A stretch of 11,091 nt of DNA from Sideroxydans lithotrophicus (GTDB lineage Bacteria > Pseudomonadota > Gammaproteobacteria > Burkholderiales > Sulfuriferulaceae), in the NCBI GenBank assembly GCA_022736605.1, contig DZDB01000062.1:1-11091 (forward strand), written 5' to 3'. Positions 1-5,920 of the stretch are shown piece after piece; the first letter of the stretch is position 1; each line of letters opens with the position of its first letter. The translations under genes were made by a program, and so were the position numbers. Below the pieces are notes generated by a model that had not been told where the DNA came from, made no database searches, and saw only the letters and a program-made list of their open reading frames with translations.

Positions 1-76
1 ACTTCAACGTTGCGCGCAGACACGCACCAGGAATGGTTTACGCAACCCTGAGGCGACGGCTGTGGGTGATCGGCAA

Positions 77-394
77 TCATGGCGCCCCCGTTTGCGTGGG
101 GTCGTCTGCGAGTTTGGGTACGGCGTGAAACGCGACATGAAAAATGACGGGCCCGCGCAGCTCGACGCAGTGCCTGATTGTCGGTTCAACGACGCCATCC
201 ACGCCTGGGCGCAGGCGCACGCATTCTTCTACCGGTTCCAGGATGCGGTAATCCAGTTCACCCTCGATGACCTGGATCAGCCCCCAGCTGCCGGGCTTGG
301 TCGTGTGTTCGCGCAACAGGGCGTCGGGCACCGTGGTTTCCGTGAAATCCGGGGTGCTGCGGTAGGGATGAACGTCGGGGGGCAGGGTTTTCAT
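77..394 (-). CDS. DUF1971 cupin-like protein (YeaR/TehB-associated family)
   Basis: A 105-residue protein matching the DUF1971 family, which includes E. coli YeaR and the N-terminal part of some TehB tellurite-resistance proteins. Visible family traits are the block around residues 34-50 (KPGSWGLIQVIEGELDYRI), a turn with PG near 63-64, the segment VVEPTIRHCVE at 68-78 and the closing GPVIFHVAFH at 81-90. H75, H86 and H90 could be metal ligands if this is a functional cupin barrel. No signal peptide or membrane segment is seen, so it is probably cytoplasmic. The start at 394 is preferred because homology begins there and GAGAGG lies 8 nt upstream; the longer frame back to 547 would overlap the ABC gene. 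It starts 31 nt after the ATPase stop and is probably the last gene of that operon. YeaR belongs to the NsrR nitrosative-stress regulon in E. coli, but the biochemical function of the family is not established. The link to the exporter is inferred from position. Confidence 0.85.
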   Translation of the reverse strand: MKTLPPDVHPYRSTPDFTETTVPDALLREHTTKPGSWGLIQVIEGELDYRILEPVEECVRLRPGVDGVVEPTIRHCVELRGPVIFHVAFHAVPKLADDPTQTGAP

Positions 395-425
395 GGTGTA
401 CGCCTCTCGGTTGGCTGGGTTGGAT

Positions 426-1136
426 TCAATCGACACCCCGCCCCTCGCCCGCTTCCTCATAGGTGATGCCATCGCGGATGTGGTAGATGCGCTTGAAGGT
501 CGGAATGATTTTTTCGTCGTGGGTGACGACGATAATGGCCGTTTCATATTGACTCGCCATTTGCTCCAGGATACGGATCACCGCCAGTGCGCGGACGCTG
601 TCCAGCGCTGCGGTGGGTTCATCGGCGAGAATGACCGGCGGGCGATTGACCAGCCCGCGGGCGATCGCCACGCGCTGCTGTTCTCCGCCCGAAAGTTGGG
701 ATGGCATGGCTCTGGCGCGATTCTCCACATCCAGCGCCTTGAACAAGTCCAGCGCCCGCTTGCGCGCCTCGGCGTTGGGCACCCCGGCCAGCATGGGCAG
801 CAGCGCGACGTTGTCGGTGACATCCAGAAACGGGATCAGATACGGTGCCTGGAACACAAAACCGATCCTGTCGCGGCGCAGCGCGCGCAGATCCCTGATT
901 TTCCATCCTTTGTCGTAGATCACCTCGTCACCCAGCGCCATCAGTCCGGCGCTGGGTTCGATCACCGCGCCCAGGCACTTGAGCAGGGTGCTCTTGCCCG
1001 AACCGGACGGGCCGATCAATCCAACCACCTCGCCCGGTGCCACCTGCATGTCCACGCCCTTGAGCGCATCGACCGCCGTGTCGCCCTTGCCATAGCGCTT
1101 TTTCAAGCCTTCAATGCGAATGCCTTTGCCACGCAT
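426..1136 (-). CDS. ABC transporter ATP-binding protein (MacB/LolD/DevA type)
   Basis: A 236-residue nucleotide-binding subunit with all the expected motifs: Walker A GPSGSGKST at 42-50, Q-loop Q96 in IGFVFQ, signature LSGGEQQ at 148-154, Walker B VILADE at 168-173 followed by the D-loop region PTAALDS, and switch histidine H206 in VVTHD. It should power the FtsX-type permease encoded just upstream and act on the cytoplasmic face. Length and motif style fit the LolD/MacB/DevA branch, which drives mechanotransmission-type exporters rather than classical import. ATG 1136 is chosen because a strong GGAGG lies 5 nt upstream and the permease stop is 1 nt away (TGACATG); the open frame extending to 1208 lies inside the permease gene. 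The substrate cannot be read from the sequence. Confidence 0.95.
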   Translation of the reverse strand: MRGKGIRIEGLKKRYGKGDTAVDALKGVDMQVAPGEVVGLIGPSGSGKSTLLKCLGAVIEPSAGLMALGDEVIYDKGWKIRDLRALRRDRIGFVFQAPYLIPFLDVTDNVALLPMLAGVPNAEARKRALDLFKALDVENRARAMPSQLSGGEQQRVAIARGLVNRPPVILADEPTAALDSVRALAVIRILEQMASQYETAIIVVTHDEKIIPTFKRIYHIRDGITYEEAGEGRGVD

Positions 1137-1137
1137 G

Positions 1138-2340
1138 TCAGCCTCCAATCGCTTCGGCCGGATCGACCTTGAGCGCAGCACGGATGGCGATAATGCTGGC
1201 AAGCACACAAATCACCACCACGCCAAACAAACCCAAAGCGGTGTCTCCCGGCATGAGTAATACATATTTTGGGAACAGCGGTGCGGTGAAGGTCGCGGTG
1301 ATCTTGCCCACCGCGAAGCCAATCAGACCCAGCGCGACGGCTTGCTGCATGATCATCGCGGCGATGGTGCGGTTTTTTGTGCCGAGCAGCTTGAGCACTG
1401 CAATCTCGCGGATCTTGTCCATCGTCAGGGTATAAATGATGAAGGCGACGATAGTCGCGCTGACGAGGGCGAGGATCACCAGGAACATGCCGATCTGTTT
1501 GGCCGCCGTCGCGATCAGCTTGCCGATGAGAATTTCCTCCATCTGTGGCAGGGTATAGGCGGTGAGGCGCTTCCACTGCCGGATGGATTGCGCTACCTCG
1601 TCCGGGGCATAGCCGGGCTTGATCTTCACCAGTACGGCGTTGACATACGGGTTGACGCTTTGCGAGGCGATCACCGCATCGAGCAGTCCGGGGACACCGG
1701 GGCGATTGAGCGCCGGGTTTTCGGCGCTACGGCGGCGCTGCTGCAAAATCGCATCGTTGTCCTTGAGGAACTGCGCCGCCTGCGCATCCTTGAGCGGGAT
1801 GAACACCATCGGGTCGCCGCCCGACGACACCATGCGCCGGGTCAAGCCCACCACGGTGTAATAATTACGGCGAATCTGCAGCCGCTCGCCCAGTTTGAAA
1901 CCAGTGGCAATATCGGCCACCGCCTCGTAGTGGCTGCGGGTAATCTGGCGTCCGGCAATGAGGTAGGGTGGCCAGCCCGGCCTGCCCGCCTCACCGGGCG
2001 CAATGCCGACCACCATGGCGCGCACATCGCTGTCGCCTCTGCGCACCTGCATGGTCAGATACGACACGTTGGCGGCCTGCGCCACCCCCGACATGGCGAG
2101 AATGCCGCGATAGATGTCGTCGTTGAGACTGGAGGATTCCGCATACGGACCGAGCGTGTCTTTCTGCACCACCCACAAATCCGCGCCGCTGTTGTCGAGC
2201 AAGGCCTTGGCATCGTCCACCATGCCCCGGTATACCCCGGCCATCACCAGGGTCACGCCAATCAGCAGCCCAAGACCAACGCCGGTGAAGACGAACTTGC
2301 CCCAGGAATGCAGGATGTCGCGTCCGGCCAGGCTGATCAT
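1138..2340 (-). CDS. ABC transporter permease (FtsX/MacB/DevC type)
   Basis: A 400-residue inner-membrane permease with the four-helix layout of the FtsX/MacB superfamily. One hydrophobic segment lies at about 15-36, a large periplasmic domain of about 245 residues follows (MacB_PCD-like), and three further helices lie near 283-305, 327-347 and 366-388. The cytoplasmic coupling motif REIAVLKLLGTKNRTI (311-326) just after the second helix is characteristic of the family. The size and the stand-alone ATPase gene next door resemble DevC of the DevBCA exporters more than MacB, where the ATPase is fused. Such permeases do not carry substrate through a membrane pore; they use ATP hydrolysis to move substrate from periplasm through an adaptor and outer-membrane channel. 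The start overlaps the adaptor stop as ATGA, and the stop is 1 nt from the ATPase start, so the three are translationally coupled. Confidence 0.93.
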   Translation of the reverse strand: MISLAGRDILHSWGKFVFTGVGLGLLIGVTLVMAGVYRGMVDDAKALLDNSGADLWVVQKDTLGPYAESSSLNDDIYRGILAMSGVAQAANVSYLTMQVRRGDSDVRAMVVGIAPGEAGRPGWPPYLIAGRQITRSHYEAVADIATGFKLGERLQIRRNYYTVVGLTRRMVSSGGDPMVFIPLKDAQAAQFLKDNDAILQQRRRSAENPALNRPGVPGLLDAVIASQSVNPYVNAVLVKIKPGYAPDEVAQSIRQWKRLTAYTLPQMEEILIGKLIATAAKQIGMFLVILALVSATIVAFIIYTLTMDKIREIAVLKLLGTKNRTIAAMIMQQAVALGLIGFAVGKITATFTAPLFPKYVLLMPGDTALGLFGVVVICVLASIIAIRAALKVDPAEAIGG

Positions 2341-3491
2341 TGCGTCACCCCCGGGAGACGCTCGACCACGTGAATACGGCTGTGCGGGGTCAATGTTTTT
2401 TCGCTGTACACAATCACCCGGTCGCCGTCCTTGAGCCCTTCGCGCACTTGCCGGTGCCCATCGAGGTCACCGGCCCCCAGTGTGACGGGGGTAAAGTGCG
2501 GATCGCCATCGACGATCTGCCACACCCCCAACTTGCCCTCCACCCGTTGGATGGCGGCATTGGGGATGACCGGCACGGCGGCGAGCGCAGGCAAGGCGAC
2601 GGTGACCTCGACCAGCTCGCCCACTGGCGGCAAGGGCACGGGCAGTGCATCAAACACCACCTTGGCGAGCGTTTCCTCGGTCACTGCGTCGGCCAATGGC
2701 TCCACCCGCAGCACATGCCCAGTCAAGGTCTGGCCGCTGCGCGAGCGCAGCACGATGCGCACCGGCAATCCGGCAGCCAGACCGGTGGCGCTGACCTGGT
2801 CGAAGCGCACGTTGATCCACAGGCTGTTGGGGTCGATCACTTCCACCACTGACTGACCCGCAACGACGGTTGTGCCGGGATCGGCATTGCGCACCGCCAC
2901 CAGGCCATCCGCTGGCGCAATAAGGCGCAGATTGCTGCGCTGTGCGACCAATGCCGCGCGGTCGGAACGGGTGCGGATCACATCTTCCCGCGCGGCGGAC
3001 TGTGCGGCATCGGCAATCTGCAATTCCTGCCGTTTGGTGGCGACGATTTCCTCGCTGGTCGAGCGCACCGCGAGCAATTGCGCGTAGCGGCGCGCCTGCG
3101 TTTGCGCGTAGCCCTGTCGGGCGTCGGCCTCACGCAACGCCGCTTCAGCGCGCTTGAGCGCCGCCGCCTGCGAGCGGATCCGGTCGTCCAGGTCTATCGG
3201 GTCGATCTCGCCGAGCAGCTGTCCGGCGCGCACCCGATCGCCTACCTGCACATCCAGCCGCTTGACGCGCCCGGCAACCGTGGGCCCGATCTTGTTGGTA
3301 TAACGCGCCTCGACGGTGCCAATGCCAAACAAGCCCGGCGTGATGGATTGTGCCTCCACGCTAGCGACCGTCACCGACACCGGTGCCAGCGGCCCCGAAC
3401 GCAGGGCGACATAGACAAACAGCGCAAGTAACGGCACCAGCACACCGACCAGTGCCAGGGTTCGGCCATGGGTGGACATAAACTGCTTCAT
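2337..3491 (-). CDS. HlyD/MacA-family periplasmic adaptor of the ABC exporter
   Basis: A 384-residue membrane-fusion (adaptor) protein. An N-terminal membrane anchor lies at about 11-31 with no cleavage motif or lipobox. The first half of the barrel-sandwich (lipoyl-like) domain includes VAGRVKRLDVQVGDRVRAGQ at 72-91. A long alpha-hairpin rich in Ala, Arg and Gln spans about 105-188, and the second half of the sandwich follows (IAPADGLVAVRNADPGTTV, 191-209). The beta-barrel and membrane-proximal parts run from about 225 to the end. It should bridge the FtsX-type permease to an outer-membrane channel. The start overlaps the TetR stop (ATGA) and the stop overlaps the permease start (ATGA), so it belongs to the TetR-adaptor-permease-ATPase unit. 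It is distinct from the RND adaptor at 9005-10090. Substrate unknown. Confidence 0.92.
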   Translation of the reverse strand: MKQFMSTHGRTLALVGVLVPLLALFVYVALRSGPLAPVSVTVASVEAQSITPGLFGIGTVEARYTNKIGPTVAGRVKRLDVQVGDRVRAGQLLGEIDPIDLDDRIRSQAAALKRAEAALREADARQGYAQTQARRYAQLLAVRSTSEEIVATKRQELQIADAAQSAAREDVIRTRSDRAALVAQRSNLRLIAPADGLVAVRNADPGTTVVAGQSVVEVIDPNSLWINVRFDQVSATGLAAGLPVRIVLRSRSGQTLTGHVLRVEPLADAVTEETLAKVVFDALPVPLPPVGELVEVTVALPALAAVPVIPNAAIQRVEGKLGVWQIVDGDPHFTPVTLGAGDLDGHRQVREGLKDGDRVIVYSEKTLTPHSRIHVVERLPGVTQ

Positions 3492-4111
3492 TTCAAACCC
3501 CTTACACCACGTTGGTAAATGGCAAAAACACCGGGTGCGTCGGCGTGCATGCGTTTGATATCGCCTGACAACATAGACTGCATGACCAGCCCCTGAATGC
3601 TGCCGATGAACAACGTGGCGGCGGCCTGGGTATCGATTTCATGGGCGATTTCTCCGGCAAGCTTTCCCTGCTCGATACGCGACACCAGGCGCTCGCTATA
3701 ACGCTTAATCAGCGTCTGCGCCATGCGCTTGGCCGGGGTGAAATCGGCGCGCTGCAACTCGCCGAACATCATCCGCGGTACGCCGGGGTGCTCGACCACG
3801 AACTCGACATGGCTCATGAACATGGCTTGCATGGCGGCCAGTGGCGACGCTATCCCTTCTGCAGCGCGGTCTATCCTGGCCAGCAGACGATCCGTCACCC
3901 ACACCATCACGGCCTGCCAGATGGCATCCTTGGTCGGGAAGTGACGAAACAGCGCCCCCTGGGTGAGATTCATGTGCCTGGCGATGTCCGAGGTTGTGAT
4001 TTCGCTGGGGTTTTGCGACCCCGCCAGCTCAACCACCGCCTCAACCGTAACGGTGCGGCGTTCATCGGCGGGTAGATGTTTTGCAGTGTTGCTCAATGTG
4101 TCATCACCCAT
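3488..4111 (-). CDS. TetR/AcrR-family transcriptional regulator
   Basis: A 207-residue protein with an N-terminal helix-turn-helix at about 37-60. The segment TTSDIARHMNLTQGALFRHF (39-58) and the following PTKDAIWQAV are typical of the TetR family. The C-terminal portion is helical and should form the ligand-binding and dimerisation domain; it contains FGELQRAD and an Ala-rich helix near IDTQAAATLFIGSIQGLV. It is the first gene of the exporter operon and overlaps the adaptor by ATGA, so it most likely represses its own operon and responds to a compound handled by the pump. The ligand is unknown. The start is uncertain: ATG at 4111 is chosen, but a TTG at 4126 would add five residues, and neither has a clear Shine-Dalgarno sequence. 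An inverted repeat at 4118-4131 would fall inside the gene if TTG were used, which favours 4111. Confidence 0.88.
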   Translation of the reverse strand: MGDDTLSNTAKHLPADERRTVTVEAVVELAGSQNPSEITTSDIARHMNLTQGALFRHFPTKDAIWQAVMVWVTDRLLARIDRAAEGIASPLAAMQAMFMSHVEFVVEHPGVPRMMFGELQRADFTPAKRMAQTLIKRYSERLVSRIEQGKLAGEIAHEIDTQAAATLFIGSIQGLVMQSMLSGDIKRMHADAPGVFAIYQRGVRGLK

Positions 4112-4117
4112 AAAGTA

Positions 4118-4131
4118 AGTAACCAATTACT
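4118..4131. promoter_or_regulatory. Inverted repeat, candidate TetR operator
   Basis: The plus strand reads AGTAA-CCAA-TTACT, a perfect 5-bp inverted repeat around a 4-bp centre. The left arm is partly duplicated (GTAAGTAA). It sits directly downstream of a possible -10 element and 6 nt before the ATG of the TetR gene, where a repressor would block transcription. Small AT-rich palindromes at the start of the regulator gene are usual for TetR-family autoregulation. The assignment as operator is inference. Confidence 0.45.
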
Positions 4132-4346
4132 ATCTTAGCCGAACAAAAAAATAAAACAACAGCTGTATATCTCACCGCCAGGACGCGCCCATGCGCATAC
4201 CGGACGGAAAGAAGTTTGACCCGGATCCCAACACCTCATAGAAGCCTGCAATGTTTACAAACGCTTCGGTGTGTCTGGGAACACGGTGCCGTTAAAGCAA
4301 ACCGATCAGCGACCGCCCCCTGATTTATCACGCTGGCCTATCCGAT
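4127..4346. other. Intergenic region between TolC-type gene and TetR gene
   Basis: This 220-bp gap separates the RND operon from the ABC exporter operon, both on the minus strand. The left end carries the AT-rich candidate promoter described separately. I see no strong rho-independent terminator for the RND operon. The best candidate is a short wobble-containing hairpin on the minus strand at 4315-4303 (stem CGGTC/GATCG) followed by a moderately T-rich tail, which is weak. Read-through from the RND operon is therefore possible. On the plus strand, 4241-4290 could encode a helix-turn-helix-like peptide (see findings), with no start codon or gene around it. Confidence 0.5.
4132..4159 (-). promoter_or_regulatory. 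Possible sigma70 promoter for the TetR-ABC exporter operon
   Basis: On the minus strand TTGTTT (4159-4154) and TAAGAT (4137-4132) are separated by 16 bp in an AT-rich patch that contrasts with the GC-rich genes on either side. Matches to the consensus are modest (3 of 6 and 4 of 6). Transcription would begin near 4125, inside the inverted repeat at 4118-4131, leaving a leader of only about 14 nt before ATG 4111. Confidence 0.35.
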
Positions 4347-5618
4347 TCACTGTCCGACCGGCGCATGTCCCGCCTCATCCGCATCAATCGGCCATAATTG
4401 ATGCGTATCGAGCAACAGCCGGTAGCGCGCTTCGGCCACGTCGAGACGCGCGTTAATCGCTGTCAATTGCGCATCCTGCATTTGCCGCCGCGCAGTCAGC
4501 AGGTCGGACAAACCGCTCTCGCCCAACTGATACGCGCGCGCCATCAGGTCAGCGCTGTTGCGCATGGCGCTGGCCGATTGCTCGGCAGCCTGCCAGGCAC
4601 TGTAGGCAGACTGCGTAGCGAGCCAGCTGCGCGTGGTTTCGGTACGGATTTTGGTCAGCACGCCGGCTTCGCGTTCCGACGCCACCGCCGAGTTCGCCAG
4701 TGCGCTGGCCTGATTGGCACGGCGCGCAGCACCCGGCAGCGGAATCATCAGGTTCACGCCGATGATCTTGTCCTCGCCACCCCGCTCTGAAGCAAAACGC
4801 ACGCCCAAGGTGGGGTCAGGCACACGGTCGGCTTCGCTGCGCGACAATTGCAGGCGGCTGCGCTCGGCCGCGCCGCGCGCCAGCGCCAGTTCGTGGTTGT
4901 GTTCCAGCGCGCGGCCGAGCCAGTAATCCAGCCCCGCTTCGACTGGCTCGGGCTGCGGCAGGATCGGGCTGGTGGGCAGGCTGATCGCCGGGTAGCGCTG
5001 CGCCAGTTCATTGGCAGTGGTCGCCACACGCAACTGCGCCTGCGCCAGTTGCGCCTCGGCCTGATTGAGCGCGGCTTGCGCCTGGAGCTGTTCGAGCCTG
5101 GCCGCGTCGCCTGCCTTGATGCGTTTCGTCACAATGCCCAGCTGGTCGCGCAACAAGCCGACCTGGGTCTGCCACTGCTGGCGCTGATTGACTTCACGCA
5201 CCCAGCTAAACCAGGCCGACAGCAACATGCGGCCGGATTCATGTAGCGCATCGCCATAGGCAAAGCCGGCCTGGGTGATGCCCTGCGCACCAAGCTGATT
5301 GTCGATCCGCGCTTTGCCGGGCAAACGTAGCGCGCGTTCCAGCCCCACATCCCACTCGGTGAACTGCTCCGACGGCACCCGCACCCGACGCTGCTGGGTG
5401 CCGACACGCACGCCGAATTCGTAACTGCCGGCGCGCAGCGCATCGCGATTCGCCGTCGCCACGCCCATGCCCGCCTGCGCGGTGCGCGCCATGGCGGTGG
5501 CTTTCAGTGCCTGTTCGACCGCCGCCAGCGGCGGCAAATCGGGATAATCGCGGAACGCTTCTGCGCCAGCGGACAAGGACAACGCTGCCATGCAGGCAGC
5601 CAGAATTGTGCGTTTCAT
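4347..5618 (-). CDS. TolC-family outer-membrane channel, CzcC type
   Basis: A 423-residue outer-membrane efflux protein. It has a cleavable signal peptide (MKRTILAACMAALSLSAGAEA, cut near residue 20) without a lipobox at the expected place. Two related halves with long Ala/Gln-rich helices (about 130-205 and 300-400) match the OEP repeat architecture. Family blocks include VPDPTLGVRFASERGGED (266-283), IPLPG (292-296) and the GESGLSDLLTARR stretch (366-378). It should form the trimeric exit duct of the RND pump. ATG 5618 has GGGAG 6-7 nt upstream and overlaps the DUF3240 stop as ATGA. In the well-known czcCBA order the channel gene comes first; here it is last, after the pump and DUF3240. That places it immediately upstream of an ABC exporter that lacks a channel gene. 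Confidence 0.93.
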   Translation of the reverse strand: MKRTILAACMAALSLSAGAEAFRDYPDLPPLAAVEQALKATAMARTAQAGMGVATANRDALRAGSYEFGVRVGTQQRRVRVPSEQFTEWDVGLERALRLPGKARIDNQLGAQGITQAGFAYGDALHESGRMLLSAWFSWVREVNQRQQWQTQVGLLRDQLGIVTKRIKAGDAARLEQLQAQAALNQAEAQLAQAQLRVATTANELAQRYPAISLPTSPILPQPEPVEAGLDYWLGRALEHNHELALARGAAERSRLQLSRSEADRVPDPTLGVRFASERGGEDKIIGVNLMIPLPGAARRANQASALANSAVASEREAGVLTKIRTETTRSWLATQSAYSAWQAAEQSASAMRNSADLMARAYQLGESGLSDLLTARRQMQDAQLTAINARLDVAEARYRLLLDTHQLWPIDADEAGHAPVGQ

Positions 5619-5920
5619 AAAAATCTCCCGAAGGATTGTATGGCGGTGATCCAGTAAACGGCTTCCGGATGCGGGTAGCGGGATTTGAGCAGGTCGAGCA
5701 ACTGCTGCGCAGCGTCGGGTGCCAGCACAATGACGATACGAATCCGCCGCGCACGTCCGCGCACCGCCTCATTGGTCGTGGCATGCGCCAGCGCCTGGCC
5801 GTGGCCGCTGACTTCTGAACAGGTAAAATCACTCGTCCACTCGGGGTGCTCCAGCAGCGTGTCGATGACGGGCTCTTCCAGTGCCAGCGGTAAAATCAGC
5901 GTAACTTGAACCAGACTCAT
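5615..5920 (-). CDS. DUF3240 family protein, probably PII-like
   Basis: A 101-residue protein that I recognise as DUF3240, a proteobacterial family often found beside CusA/CzcA-type pumps. It begins with the strand MSLVQVTLILPLALEEPVIDTL, continues with a Gly-containing loop (SEVSGHG, 35-41), then the block EAVRGRARRIRIVIVL (51-66), a helix AAQQLLDLL (70-78) and VYWITAIQSFGRF at the end. This strand/helix order is compatible with a ferredoxin-like, PII-type fold, and I recall a structural-genomics entry describing a DUF3240 protein as PII-like. No signal peptide or membrane helix is present, so it should be cytosolic. It overlaps the pump stop and the channel start by ATGA on both sides, and GGAG lies 8 nt upstream. 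A sensing or regulatory role towards the pump is inference. Confidence 0.85.
   Translation of the reverse strand: MSLVQVTLILPLALEEPVIDTLLEHPEWTSDFTCSEVSGHGQALAHATTNEAVRGRARRIRIVIVLAPDAAQQLLDLLKSRYPHPEAVYWITAIQSFGRFL

Noticed and set aside
1..76. Possible further gene or terminator downstream of the DUF1971 gene.
   Set aside because: No credible coding frame, hairpin with T-run or repeat is visible in these 76 bases, and the window ends there.
395..547. A 51-codon upstream extension of the DUF1971 gene.
   Set aside because: It overlaps the ATPase gene, lacks DUF1971 similarity, and ATG 394 has a suitable ribosome binding site.
1137..1208. A 24-codon upstream extension of the ATPase gene.
   Set aside because: It lies inside the permease gene, and ATG 1136 has GGAGG 5 nt upstream with the protein starting as usual for the family.
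1342..2373. A 343-codon open frame on the plus strand opposite the FtsX-type permease.
   Set aside because: It shows no family features and has the His/Arg-rich composition of an antisense shadow; the opposite strand encodes an intact permease.
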